Positions 19,014-29,919 of a stretch of DNA of 64,000 nucleotides are shown here, piece by piece (the stretch's first letter is position 1; the number at the start of each line of letters is the position of its first letter). The DNA lies in the NCBI RefSeq assembly GCF_015624505.1, contig NZ_CP061379.1:3658001-3722000 (forward strand). Reading direction: 5' to 3'. The notes under the pieces are model-generated. The model was not told where the DNA came from. It did no database searches and was given only the letters and a program-made list of their open reading frames with translations. The position numbers were made by a program, and so were the translations under genes. The stretch comes from Bradyrhizobium commune (GTDB lineage Bacteria; Pseudomonadota; Alphaproteobacteria; Rhizobiales; Xanthobacteraceae).

Positions 19014-20042
19014 ATGACCACGCGGGCCTTCATTACCGGCGTATCCAGAACGGAACTGACCGCCGCCGAGCGGGAGTTTATCCGTGCCGATCGTCCATGG
19101 GGCTTCATCCTCTTCAAACGCAATATCGAAACTCCGGCTCAAGTCACTGCCCTGGTTGCCGAATTGCGCAGCGTCGCTGATGCCCCCGACGCCCCGGTCC
19201 TGATCGACCAGGAGGGCGGACGGGTGCAGCGGCTGGGGCCGCCGCACTGGCCCATCTATCCGCCGGGCGCCGTTTTCGGCGCGTTGTACGACGCTGATTC
19301 GGCCCTCGGGCTGACGGCGGCACGCCTCAGCGCCCGGCTGATTGCCGCCGATCTGGCCGATCTCGGTATTACCGTGGATTGCCTGCCGCTGGCGGACGTG
19401 CCGGTTCTGGGCGCCGACGCCGTGATCGGGAATCGCGCCTATGGCACTGCACCGGACAAGGTCGCTGCGATCGCGCGCGCCGTCACCGACGGGCTGGAGC
19501 AGGGCGGCATCCTGCCGGTCCTGAAACACATTCCCGGGCACGGACGGGCCACCGCCGACACTCATTTCAAGCTGCCGACCGTCGATGCGCCGCGTGACGA
19601 GCTGGAGCGGACCGACTTCGCGGCGTTCAAGCCGTTGGCCGACCTTCCGATGGCCATGACTGCACATGTTGTGTTTAGCGCGGTCGACCCCGCCCATCCG
19701 GCGACGACTTCTGCGACAATGATTGCTCAGGTGATTCGCCACGCAATCGGGTTCCAGGGTTTGTTAATGAGTGATGACGTGTCGATGAACGCGCTGGCGG
19801 GCAATCTTGCCGAGCGCACCCGCGCGATCTTCGCGGCCGGTTGCGACATGGCGCTGCATTGCAACGGCAACATCGAGGAGATGCGCGACGTCGCCAGCCA
19901 GACACCTGAATTGTCGGGCCTGGCGCTTAAGCGCGCAAACACTGCGCTCGCCGCGCGCAAGGCGCCGCAGCCGTTCGATCGCGCAGCCGCGCGCGCCGAA
20001 CTGGACGGATTGATCGCACGGGCAAACACGGCATCCGCATGA
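19014..20042 (+). CDS. nagZ: Beta-N-acetylhexosaminidase, 342 aa
   Basis: Glycoside hydrolase family 3 enzyme that removes N-acetylglucosamine from recycled muropeptides in the cytoplasm. Conserved signatures are VLIDQEGGRVQRL with Asp65, LKHIPGHGRATADTHF with the His-containing catalytic loop, and GLLMSDDVSMNALAG with the nucleophile aspartate. There is no signal peptide, as expected for NagZ. Its stop overlaps the start of scpA by four bases (ATGA), which implies translational coupling. Confidence 0.96.
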   Translation: MTTRAFITGVSRTELTAAEREFIRADRPWGFILFKRNIETPAQVTALVAELRSVADAPDAPVLIDQEGGRVQRLGPPHWPIYPPGAVFGALYDADSALGLTAARLSARLIAADLADLGITVDCLPLADVPVLGADAVIGNRAYGTAPDKVAAIARAVTDGLEQGGILPVLKHIPGHGRATADTHFKLPTVDAPRDELERTDFAAFKPLADLPMAMTAHVVFSAVDPAHPATTSATMIAQVIRHAIGFQGLLMSDDVSMNALAGNLAERTRAIFAAGCDMALHCNGNIEEMRDVASQTPELSGLALKRANTALAARKAPQPFDRAAARAELDGLIARANTASA

Positions 20043-20878
20043 CCGCAGAAATCCTATCGTTCGAAACCGGGCGGCCCGCAGAGCTCGCCGAGGGTGAGCC
20101 GGCATTGGTGGTCGACGTCGAAGGCTATGAAGGCCCGCTCGATCTCTTGCTTGCGCTGGCGCGCCAGCAGAAGGTCGACCTGTCCAAGATCTCGATCCTG
20201 GCGCTGGCCGATCAGTATCTTCACTTCATCGAAGCCGCGCGAAAGATCCGGCTTGAGCTCGCCGCCGACTATCTCGTGATGGCCGCCTGGCTCGCGTTCC
20301 TGAAGTCGCGCCTGCTGTTGCCGGAGCCGCCAAGCGCCGAAGGTCCGAGTGCTGAGGAAATGGCGACCGCGCTCGCCAACCGCCTGCGGCGGCTCGAAGC
20401 CATTCGCGAAGCCGCCAATCGGCTGATGAACCGGCAGCAATTGCTGCGCGATATCTTCCCGCGCGGCGAGCCCGAGCACATCGCCGAGATCAGGCATCCG
20501 AAATATACCGCGACGCTCTACGACCTGCTCACGGCTTACGCGGTGCAGCGTCAGTCGCGCGTGCTGGCGAACGTGCATCTCGCCAAGCGTACGGTGTGGT
20601 CGCTTGCTGAAGCGCGCGCCACGCTGGAGCGGCTGGTCGGCAGCATCACCGAGCAGGACGACTGGGGCGTTCTCGACGATTTCCTGATCCGGCACGTCGC
20701 CGATCCGACGCAACGTGCGACGGTGTTCGCCTCGAGCTTCGCCGCAGCACTCGAGCTGGTGCGCGAAGGCCAGCTCGAGCTGAACCAGAAAGAGGCGTTT
20801 GCGCCGATCTATTTCCGGAAAGGGCGCCATCAACCGGTGCCAGACGCAACTCCTGCGCCTGATGCGCCGGTCGGTTAA
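20039..20878 (+). CDS. scpA: Segregation and condensation protein A, 279 aa
   Basis: Kleisin subunit of the SMC-ScpAB condensin. The N-terminal SMC-binding part has the signature YEGPLDLLLALARQQKVDLS (residues ~31-50), followed by the helical AADYLVMAAWLAFLKSRLLL. The C-terminal winged helix is around 190-255 (EARATLERLVGSITEQDDWG). It overlaps nagZ by four bases, and scpB follows after about 21 bases. The tail after ~260 (PVPDATPAPDAPVG) is low-complexity. Confidence 0.96.
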   Translation: MTAEILSFETGRPAELAEGEPALVVDVEGYEGPLDLLLALARQQKVDLSKISILALADQYLHFIEAARKIRLELAADYLVMAAWLAFLKSRLLLPEPPSAEGPSAEEMATALANRLRRLEAIREAANRLMNRQQLLRDIFPRGEPEHIAEIRHPKYTATLYDLLTAYAVQRQSRVLANVHLAKRTVWSLAEARATLERLVGSITEQDDWGVLDDFLIRHVADPTQRATVFASSFAAALELVREGQLELNQKEAFAPIYFRKGRHQPVPDATPAPDAPVG

Positions 20879-20899
20879 GTGCAAGAAGGAGAAGCTGCC

Positions 20900-21640
20900 A
20901 TGGCAAGCCTGGCTGAAGTGCGGGTAGAAGAGGCCGAGCCGATGGAGAACGAACCCCAGGCACGTCCCGAAGAATTGCGGCTGCTGGAAGCGCTGCTGTT
21001 TGCTTCGAGCGAACCGCTGGACACCGCAACGCTGGCCAAGCGCATGCCGGAGGGCGTCGACGTCAAGGCCGCGCTCGAGCAATTGCAGGCCGAATATGCG
21101 ACGCGTGGTGTGAACCTGGTGCGCGTCGCCAACAAATGGACCTTCCGCACCGCGGGCGATCTCGCCTGGCTGATGACGCGCGAGAGCACCGAGACCCGGC
21201 GCCTGTCGCGTGCGGCGATCGAGGTGCTGGCGATCATCGCCTATCACCAGCCGGTGACGCGTGCCGAGATCGAGGAGATCCGCGGCGTCATCACCTCAAA
21301 AGGCACGCTCGACGTGCTCCTGGAGACCGGCTGGATCAAGCCGCGTGGCCGTCGCAAGACGCCGGGCCGTCCCCTGACCTTCGGAACCACCGAGGACTTC
21401 CTGTCGCAGTTCACGCTGGAACAGCTCGGCGATCTGCCGGGTCTCGAGGAGCTGAAGGGCACGGGCCTGTTGGATTCGCGCCTGCCGACCGGATTCAGCG
21501 TGCCGACGCCGTCAGATGATCCGGCACTGCGCGAGGACGAGGATCCGCTGGAACCGGGCGACGAGCTGGATCTGGCGCTCGCTCCGGCGGTCGAGCCCGA
21601 GGCGCCGGAAGGCGGCGATCAGGGTGACGAAGAAGGCTGA
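20900..21640 (+). CDS. scpB: Segregation and condensation protein B, ~246 aa
   Basis: Regulatory subunit of the SMC-ScpAB complex, with two winged-helix domains. Typical blocks are RLLEALLFASSEPLDTATLA (residues ~24-43), IEVLAIIAYHQPVTRAEIEE (~112-131) and GRRKTPGRPLTFGTTEDFL. The C-terminal ~55 residues are acidic and low-complexity. ATG 20900 follows a good AGAAGGAGAA ribosome-binding site; a GTG at 20879 would add seven residues. It is co-transcribed with scpA. Confidence 0.95.
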   Translation: MASLAEVRVEEAEPMENEPQARPEELRLLEALLFASSEPLDTATLAKRMPEGVDVKAALEQLQAEYATRGVNLVRVANKWTFRTAGDLAWLMTRESTETRRLSRAAIEVLAIIAYHQPVTRAEIEEIRGVITSKGTLDVLLETGWIKPRGRRKTPGRPLTFGTTEDFLSQFTLEQLGDLPGLEELKGTGLLDSRLPTGFSVPTPSDDPALREDEDPLEPGDELDLALAPAVEPEAPEGGDQGDEEG

Positions 21641-21806
21641 TATTCCGGCCTTTTACGGGCGCCCTGCGACCAGTTAACACTAGCAAGATTACGTAGCGCC
21701 AACAGCGAATTGGCGCTGCCTTGGTCCTTGTTTTTGACACCCACGAAGCCTACGTTCCGGTGAAGATCGGCCGGGTCCCGGCCATGCGTGTTTGGAGGGT
21801 TGCAGG

Positions 21807-22040
21807 ATGGGTTCGCTTAGCATTTGGCACTGGATCTTGGTGATCGCAGTGGTCCTGCTGCTGTTCGGCCGCGGCAAGATTTCGGATCTGATGGGCGACG
21901 TGGCGCAGGGCATCAAGGCCTTCAAGAAGGGCATGCAGGACGACGACAAGCCCGCCGAAAAGCCCGAGCCGTCGAAGTCCATCGAGCACAATGCCGCACC
22001 GACCGCGGCGCGATCCGACGTCGGCAGCAAGGCCGTCTGA
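21807..22040 (+). CDS. tatA: Sec-independent protein translocase TatA, 77 aa
   Basis: Pore-forming component of the twin-arginine pathway. A short N-terminal transmembrane helix ([20 protein letters not shown]) carries the typical FG hinge, then an amphipathic helix ([17 protein letters not shown]) and a polar tail. GGAGG lies about 14 bases before the ATG at 21807. An upstream in-frame Met at 21792 would disrupt the usual MGSLSIWHW start. First of tatA-tatB-tatC. Confidence 0.96.
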   Translation: MGSLSIWHWILVIAVVLLLFGRGKISDLMGDVAQGIKAFKKGMQDDDKPAEKPEPSKSIEHNAAPTAARSDVGSKAV

Positions 22041-22130
22041 GCCAGAGAGCACGCGAGACGCGGGTAGCCGACCCGATCCTGCGCGTTAGCGGATTGGGCC
22101 GATCGCGCCTTCACGTGAACGGAAGACTTC

Positions 22131-22649
22131 ATGTTCGACATCGGGTGGAGTGAACTGGTCCTCATCGGGGTCGTGGCCCTGGTCGCCATCGGCCCGAAAG
22201 AGCTGCCGGGCGTGCTGCGCATGGTCGGTCAATGGATGGGCAAGGCCCGCAAGATGGCCGCCGAATTCCAGGGCCAATTCCAGGAAGCGATGCGCGAGGC
22301 CGAGATGGCCGACCTCAAGAAGAGCTTTGACGAGGTCAAGGAAGCCGCCTCCGGCTTCACCGGCAACAATCTGATGACCTCGCTCCAGAAGGATGTCAGC
22401 GACGCGTTGCGCGTCGATGCGCTCGACAAGCCGGCCGAGACCGACACGACTGCTGCGATCGAGGCACCGGCGGGCCCGACGACTCCGGAAACGCCAACGC
22501 CCGAAACATTCGTGGAAGCCGAGGCGCATGCAGCGGTGAATGAGCCGCTCGCCGTCACGCGCGAAACCGAGCCGGCGCCGGTTACCGAAGGCCACGTGAC
22601 CCAAGACACCGCGCCATCCGAGGCGATCAAGGACGCCAAAGCGTCATGA
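22131..22649 (+). CDS. tatB: Sec-independent protein translocase TatB, 172 aa
   Basis: Substrate-receptor component that pairs with TatC. The N-terminus [20 protein letters not shown] has the conserved membrane helix with Glu8, followed by [20 protein letters not shown] and an amphipathic helix to ~residue 90. The remaining tail is rich in Ala, Thr and Pro and is likely disordered. Its last four bases overlap the tatC start. Confidence 0.96.
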   Translation: MFDIGWSELVLIGVVALVAIGPKELPGVLRMVGQWMGKARKMAAEFQGQFQEAMREAEMADLKKSFDEVKEAASGFTGNNLMTSLQKDVSDALRVDALDKPAETDTTAAIEAPAGPTTPETPTPETFVEAEAHAAVNEPLAVTRETEPAPVTEGHVTQDTAPSEAIKDAKAS

Positions 22650-23452
22650 GCGACGCCGATATCGAGGCCAGCAAGGCCCCGCTGATGGACCATCTGATCG
22701 AGCTGCGGTCGCGGCTGATCAAGGCGCTGCTCGGCTTCGGCCTGGCCTTCATCTTCTGCTTCTTCTTCGCCAAGCAGATCTACAACGTGCTGGTCTGGCC
22801 GTTCGTGTGGGTCGCGGGCGCGGATAACTCGAAATTCATCTACACGGCGCTGCTGGAATATTTCATCACGCAGCTCAAGCTCGCACTGTTTGGCGCTGGC
22901 TTCATCTCGTTCCCGATCGTCGCCACCCAGATCTACAAATTCGTCGCGCCCGGCCTCTACAAGCACGAGAAGAACGCGTTCTTGCCGTATCTGGTTGCGA
23001 CCCCGTTCTTCTTCGTGCTGGGCGCGGCGCTGGTCTATTTCGTCGTGCTGCCGATGCTGATCCGCTTCTCGCTTGGCATGCAGCAAACCGGCAGCGAAGA
23101 GACCGCGCAGATCCAGCTTTTGCCCAAGGTCGGCGAATATCTGTCGCTGATGATGTCGCTGATCTTCGCCTTCGGCATCGCCTTCCAGCTTCCGGTGATC
23201 CTGACACTGCTCGGCCGTATCGGCATCATCACGTCGAAGATGCTGCGCGAGAAGCGCCGCTATTTCATCGTGCTCGCCTTCATCATCGCCGCCGTCCTGA
23301 CGCCGCCGGACATCCTGAGCCAATGCTCGCTCGCGATCCCCCTGCTGGCGCTCTACGAGGGCTCGATCATCGCGGTGGCGATGGTGGAGAAGAAGGCGGC
23401 CGCCTCGCAGCCTTCGTCCGGCGCTTCGTCGAGCACCAATCCGGCGGAGTAG
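22646..23452 (+). CDS. tatC: Sec-independent protein translocase TatC, 268 aa
   Basis: Multispanning receptor that recognises twin-arginine signal peptides. Six membrane helices can be traced, starting at [15 protein letters not shown]. The N-terminal signature is [20 protein letters not shown], and later blocks are [18 protein letters not shown] and [20 protein letters not shown]. The C-terminal tail is short and rich in Ser and Ala. It overlaps tatB by four bases (ATGA). Confidence 0.97.
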   Translation: MSDADIEASKAPLMDHLIELRSRLIKALLGFGLAFIFCFFFAKQIYNVLVWPFVWVAGADNSKFIYTALLEYFITQLKLALFGAGFISFPIVATQIYKFVAPGLYKHEKNAFLPYLVATPFFFVLGAALVYFVVLPMLIRFSLGMQQTGSEETAQIQLLPKVGEYLSLMMSLIFAFGIAFQLPVILTLLGRIGIITSKMLREKRRYFIVLAFIIAAVLTPPDILSQCSLAIPLLALYEGSIIAVAMVEKKAAASQPSSGASSSTNPAE

Positions 23453-23493
23453 GGCACTTTTCGCTCTATCATATCGCTGCTCAGCCCATGATT

Positions 23494-24922
<1,429 letters not shown>

Positions 24923-25018
24923 AGCCTGATTGCCCGATGTTGCGGCAGAAACGTTTGGTTGCGAAGATCGGGCGGCCGGTTATCTTAACGGCTACCCGCG
25001 AACTCGAAACCTCCGTTC

Positions 25019-25384
25019 ATGGCCTTGCACCGCGACATCTTCTGGGTCGGCAGACAATGGGCGGTGACCGGCGCTGGCATCCAGGCCGTCGACCAGCGTC
25101 TGCGCGGCGTTTTGGACATCGACATCGCCCGGCTCTGGGACGACGCGCATGTGCAGGGCCGGCGAGCCAAACCCGGTGTCAATGTCGAGGATTTTGACAA
25201 GGCGGTGACGATGGCGCGTGCGCGCTATCCGCAAATACCGGTGTCGGCGCCGATCATGGCGCAACTTGAAGCGCTCGGTGCGATCGAGACATCGCCTGCT
25301 GCCAGTTCCGCCGCGCCCGCGATGAAGCTGCGTGCGGAGGGGCGGCTTGCGCGCTTCCTGCCGCAATGGCGGATCCGTCGCTAG
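25019..25384 (+). CDS. Unrecognised protein, 121 aa
   Basis: I recognise no domain. The protein is small, soluble and basic. The ATG start is followed by MALHRDIFWVGRQWAVTGAG, a helical middle (VEDFDKAVTMARARYPQIPV) and a basic end (RLARFLPQWRIRR). It lies downstream of serS in the same direction and overlaps the convergent Cys-rich gene by four bases. Codon use fits the neighbours, so it is likely real. Confidence 0.65.
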   Translation: MALHRDIFWVGRQWAVTGAGIQAVDQRLRGVLDIDIARLWDDAHVQGRRAKPGVNVEDFDKAVTMARARYPQIPVSAPIMAQLEALGAIETSPAASSAAPAMKLRAEGRLARFLPQWRIRR

Positions 25385-26145
25385 TAATGCATCGGGCTTG
25401 GATAGTTCGGCATGGTCCGGAAATACGCACCCGGATCAATCGTCTGCGAGCGGTGCCGTAGTGCCACGCAGCCATAGCGCGTTGCGACCATGCCGCGGCC
25501 GCAAGCGCGATGCGGTTCCGGCTCGCTCGATGACAATGTGGGCGGCGGTGCGCCATCCGGCTTCGCTGCCGCTGTAATGCAGGGGCCGTCGCGCGGACAA
25601 ATTTTGGGGATGCACTTGCCCCGCGCAAATTCGAGATCGTAGACCTGACCAGACATCGTGACCTGGCCGCTGCACAGGCATTCGCCCGTGACCGTCATCT
25701 GGCCGCCCAGGCAATTTTCCGCGTTGATGCGCACGCAGGAGCCGCCCGGATCGGTGCCCGCCGGCATCAACTCGAAGCCGGCCGGGCAGGTGCATTGACC
25801 ATTGCTCGCGGTGCCGCCGTTGCAGGTGATCGTGATCGGCGCGCGCGGCGGCGCGGGGGGCGTATCGGTGATGCAGGCGCCGCCGTCAGCGTGGAAGCTG
25901 GGCGGGCAGACGAGCGGCGGAGTCGTCGCACTGCTCTCTGCCGGGGCGGGGGATAGGCTCGGGGCCTGGGCTGCCGGAAACGGCGGCGGCGCGAGCGGAG
26001 CCGTCTTGGCGACGCAGACGCCGTTGCGGAACTCCTGCCAGGGAAAGCAGCGGTCCGCAGGGGCCAGATCCTGCGTCCGTCCGGCGCCAGCCACGCAGAG
26101 GCCAAGCCCGAGGCCGAAAAGGATAGCGGCGGAAAAGCGGGTCAT
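25381..26145 (-). CDS. Secreted Cys-rich, Pro-rich protein, ~254 aa
   Basis: Exported protein of unknown function. A signal peptide is visible (TRFSAAILFGLGLGLCVAGA). A Pro/Ala linker follows. Several short Cys-x(n)-Cys modules are rich in Gly (CPPSFHADGGACI, CNGGTASNGQCTCPAGFEL, CLGGQMTVTGECLCSG), each resembling one EGF-like or metallothionein-like turn. The modules may bind each other by disulfides in the periplasm or outer surface. The start at 26145 (MTRFSA) places the signal peptide at the N-terminus; a Met at 26169 adds eight residues. Confidence 0.75.
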   Translation of the reverse strand: MTRFSAAILFGLGLGLCVAGAGRTQDLAPADRCFPWQEFRNGVCVAKTAPLAPPPFPAAQAPSLSPAPAESSATTPPLVCPPSFHADGGACITDTPPAPPRAPITITCNGGTASNGQCTCPAGFELMPAGTDPGGSCVRINAENCLGGQMTVTGECLCSGQVTMSGQVYDLEFARGKCIPKICPRDGPCITAAAKPDGAPPPTLSSSEPEPHRACGRGMVATRYGCVALRHRSQTIDPGAYFRTMPNYPSPMHY

Positions 26146-26326
26146 TGTGCCGATCGCCTGAAAATGCACGGGAAAAATTAGGCTCCGGTGTTGCAGCGCC
26201 GCAATGAACTAGATCACAGACGAGACCTGCGTCTGCCCCCGCGAATTCCCGCATTCGGACGGTTTGCTTGATCGGCCGCAGCCGGATAAGACGGCCTGAA
26301 CCGACCTTTAGGAATCGACCTCCGGC

Positions 26327-27094
26327 ATGCGCATTCTCTGCACCAATGACGACGGCATTCATGCTCCCGGCCTCAAGGTCGTGGAGGAGATCGCGGGTGC
26401 GCTGTCCGACGATGTCTGGGTAGTGGCGCCCGAGCTCGATCAGTCCGGCGTATCGCATTCGCTGTCGCTGAATGATCCCCTGCGCCTGCGCGAAGTCGGC
26501 CCGCGGCATTTTGCAGTGCGCGGGACGCCGACGGACTGCGTCATCATGGGGGCGCGCCACATTCTCGGCGCCAAATTGCCCGATGTCGTGCTGTCCGGCG
26601 TCAACAAGGGCCGCAACGTCGCCGAGGATGTGGTCTATTCCGGCACCATTGCCGGCGCGCTGGAAGGCACCATCTTGGGACTGCCGTCCTTCGCGCTGTC
26701 GCAGGAGTTCAGCGTCGAGACCCGCGAGCGGCCGCCGTGGGATACCGCACGCAAATTCGGCCCCGACATCCTGCGCAAGGTCATGGCGGCGGGCATCCCG
26801 AAGGACACCGTCATCAACGTCAATTTTCCGTCCTGCGCTCCGGAAGATGTGCTCGGCATCCGCGTGACGCGGCAGGGCAAGCGCAATCTCGGCTTCTTGC
26901 GGATCGACGAACGCAGGGACGGCCGCGGCAATCCCTATTTCTGGATTGGATTCGAACGCGCGGCGATGCTGGACACGCCGGCCGAAGGCACCGATCTCGC
27001 AGCGCTGCGCGAGCGCTACGTCTCGGTCACGCCGCTCCGGCTCGATCGGACCAATGAAGCGTTTTCCGACGCGCTCAGCGAGACGCTGAAGTAG
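26327..27094 (+). CDS. surE: 5'/3'-nucleotidase SurE, 255 aa
   Basis: Metal-dependent phosphatase acting on nucleoside monophosphates. The N-terminus [20 protein letters not shown] carries the metal ligands Asp8 and Asp9. Further conserved elements are [27 protein letters not shown] and [20 protein letters not shown]. Full length. It heads the usual surE-pcm-nlpD group, which here is interrupted by an oppositely oriented response regulator. Confidence 0.96.
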   Translation: MRILCTNDDGIHAPGLKVVEEIAGALSDDVWVVAPELDQSGVSHSLSLNDPLRLREVGPRHFAVRGTPTDCVIMGARHILGAKLPDVVLSGVNKGRNVAEDVVYSGTIAGALEGTILGLPSFALSQEFSVETRERPPWDTARKFGPDILRKVMAAGIPKDTVINVNFPSCAPEDVLGIRVTRQGKRNLGFLRIDERRDGRGNPYFWIGFERAAMLDTPAEGTDLAALRERYVSVTPLRLDRTNEAFSDALSETLK

Positions 27095-27110
27095 CGGTCG
27101 GGATTAGCGG

Positions 27111-27482
27111 CTAGCCGCCGCGAAGCGCGGCTTCGATGGTCTTGCCGAGCGCGTCGAGCTGAAACGGCTTCTGAAGCGCGGGCCGGTCGCGATACTGCTC
27201 CGGCAGGCCCGACGAGCCATAGCCGGTGGCGAAGATGAAGGGGCAGCCCTTGGCCTGGATGACGTCGGCGACCGGCGAGATGACCTTGCCATTGACGTTG
27301 ACATCGAGGATGGCGATGTCGAACTCGGTGGCCTGGGCCAGCCGCATCGCTTCGGTGATGTCGCCCGCTTCGGCCGCGATCGTGTAGCCGAGCTCCTCCA
27401 GCATATCTGCGACCATCATTCGGATCATGACCTCGTCCTCAACGAGGAATACCGAGCGGCCCGAAAGCCCTGTCGCAGTCAT
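27111..27482 (-). CDS. Single-domain response regulator, ~123 aa
   Basis: CheY-like receiver without an output domain. The acidic pair lies in VFLVEDEVMIRMMV, the phosphoacceptor Asp60 in FDIAILDVNVNGK, and the conserved Lys in ALQKPFQL. ATG 27482 has AAGGA at a good distance; ATG 27500 is an alternative. It lies between surE and pcm on the opposite strand. No kinase gene is adjacent. It could receive phosphate from any soluble HWE or HisKA kinase, but nothing here identifies the partner. Confidence 0.9.
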   Translation of the reverse strand: MTATGLSGRSVFLVEDEVMIRMMVADMLEELGYTIAAEAGDITEAMRLAQATEFDIAILDVNVNGKVISPVADVIQAKGCPFIFATGYGSSGLPEQYRDRPALQKPFQLDALGKTIEAALRGG

Positions 27483-27708
27483 CACCGAGTCCTTGCCCAT
27501 TCTTGAAAACGTTCGCAGATAACGCCAAGCGACGCAATGCGAGTTTCGGCTAACGCAAACTGCAAATAGCCTAATCTGTGCAAGCCGATTGTGGTCAAGT
27601 GCTACGTTGGAAGGCTATCATAGGTTCCAGAGCAGGAACAAGATTCTCGCCTCGGCCGTTGCGACGCAGAGCATCGATCCGACCCCTCCGAGACGAACGC
27701 AGACAGCA

Positions 27709-28359
<651 letters not shown>

Positions 28360-28468
28360 AATTCCGGATCGGCTGTTCGGCCAACACCTTATTGGGAGGG
28401 TTAAGCCGTTATTTACTCGGCGCGTGTTTACTTAAAAGACCAGTTCTGTTGCGTACGAGTGAGTAACC

Positions 28469-29863
28469 ATGTCTGTTGTCGCCGAGTTGCTTTACTCGCG
28501 CCGCGTGCCGCAGGTCGCGGTGCTGGCGCTGATTTCGTTCAGCTTTGCGGGGTGCAGCGCCGACATGTCGTCGCGGCTCTCCCAGTCGAATTTCTCCAAT
28601 CCCTTCTCCTCTGAGCAGACCGGTTCGGTGCAGCAAGCCCCGCCGCCGCAGCGAGAGCTGCCGCAATATGCGCGGCCCCAAACGCAGCCCGGCTCTTATC
28701 AGTCCCAGCCCTTGCCGCCGCCGGCGGTTTCCGCGCCGCAATCCTATCCCGTGGCCGCGGGCGGTGGTGTCTCCGGAGGCGGACGTGGCCTCGGCTCCTA
28801 TGCGCCGCCGGTCCAGCCGCATCTCGAGACCACCGGCACCGTGCCGCCGCGCTCGGTCGCAGCCACCCAGCCGGCCGGCGGAACGAAGATCATCGTCGGC
28901 ACCAGCGACACGCTCGACGTGCTCGCCAGGCGCTATCACGTCACGCCGCAGGCGATCCTGGCCGCCAACGGCTACAAGGGGCCGCGCGCGCTCTCGCCGG
29001 GCCAGCAGCTGGTTATCCCGCATCCGGGGACAAGTGCGGCTGCTCCCGCGCCGGTCATGACTCCCGTTGCCGCGGCTCCCGCGATGGCGCCGAAGCCGGT
29101 TGCGGCCGTTGCGGCGCCGCCCCGCGTCCACTTCGTCAATCGCGGCGACACGCTCGCCAGCATCGCCCGCAAGAACCACATCTCTAGAGCTGAACTTGCC
29201 CATGCCAACGGCCTCGAGCAGTCGGCAAAGCTCAAGCTCGGCACCAAGCTGACCGTGCCCGGTGCCAAGACCGCTGCGCTCGCCGCGCCGGTTGCTCCGG
29301 CGCCTGCCATGGCCGCCCCCGTCGCCTCCACACTGCAACCCGTTGCAGCCGCTCCAGCGCCCGCGACCAAGATGGCTGCTGTCGGGACGCCGACGCAGAG
29401 CGCTCGCCTGGCCCAGGCGACCGGCAATGTTGAAGAGAAGCCCGCCGAAACTCCAGCCAAGGCTGCGGATGCCACCGGCGCGCTGCCGACCTTCCGCTGG
29501 CCGGTGCGCGGCAAGGTGATCACGAGCTATGGCGCCAAGACCAACGGCAAGTCCAATGACGGCATCAACGTCGCGGTGCCCGAGGGTACGCCGGTCAAGG
29601 CGGCAGAAGACGGTGTCGTTGCCTATTCCGGCAACGAGCTGAAGGGCTATGGCAATCTGGTTCTGGTTCGGCACTCCAATGGCTACGTCACCGCATATGC
29701 CCATGCGAGTGAGCTTTTGGTGAAGCGCGGCGATCCCATCAAGCGCGGCCAGGTCATTGCCAAGTCGGGTCAATCCGGGGAGGTGGCGTCGCCGCAGCTC
29801 CACTTCGAGATCCGCAAAGGATCGAGCCCGGTTGACCCGCTTCAATTCCTGAACGGGGCGTGA
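28469..29863 (+). CDS. nlpD: NlpD-like lipoprotein with two LysM and a degenerate LytM domain, 464 aa
   Basis: Envelope lipoprotein likely to activate cell-wall amidases at division. The lipobox is FAGC at Cys29. Two LysM domains bind peptidoglycan (residues ~138-185 with DTLDVLARRYHVTPQAILAA, and ~214-265 with DTLASIARKNHISRAELAHA). The C-terminal M23/LytM domain (~345-460) has NDGINVAV where active enzymes have His and Asp ligands, and QLHFEIRKG instead of HLHFEIR. Two zinc ligands appear missing, as in the E. coli NlpD activator. The name is by architecture and position after surE-pcm. Confidence 0.88.
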   Translation: MSVVAELLYSRRVPQVAVLALISFSFAGCSADMSSRLSQSNFSNPFSSEQTGSVQQAPPPQRELPQYARPQTQPGSYQSQPLPPPAVSAPQSYPVAAGGGVSGGGRGLGSYAPPVQPHLETTGTVPPRSVAATQPAGGTKIIVGTSDTLDVLARRYHVTPQAILAANGYKGPRALSPGQQLVIPHPGTSAAAPAPVMTPVAAAPAMAPKPVAAVAAPPRVHFVNRGDTLASIARKNHISRAELAHANGLEQSAKLKLGTKLTVPGAKTAALAAPVAPAPAMAAPVASTLQPVAAAPAPATKMAAVGTPTQSARLAQATGNVEEKPAETPAKAADATGALPTFRWPVRGKVITSYGAKTNGKSNDGINVAVPEGTPVKAAEDGVVAYSGNELKGYGNLVLVRHSNGYVTAYAHASELLVKRGDPIKRGQVIAKSGQSGEVASPQLHFEIRKGSSPVDPLQFLNGA

Positions 29864-29891
29864 GGCCTACACGATATCCGCAGTGACGGTG

Positions 29892-29918
29892 TCGTCGCCC
29901 GGCTTGACCGGGCGACGA
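29892..29918. terminator. Hairpin between converging nlpD and DUF815 genes
   Basis: Perfect 11-bp stem TCGTCGCCCGG / CCGGGCGACGA with a CTTGA loop, between two convergent stops (29863 and 29920). There is no clear U-run. It may be a bidirectional terminator or a REP-like palindrome; the CGTCGCCCGGCTTGA core is common between Bradyrhizobium genes. Confidence 0.6.
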
Positions 29919-29919
29919 A

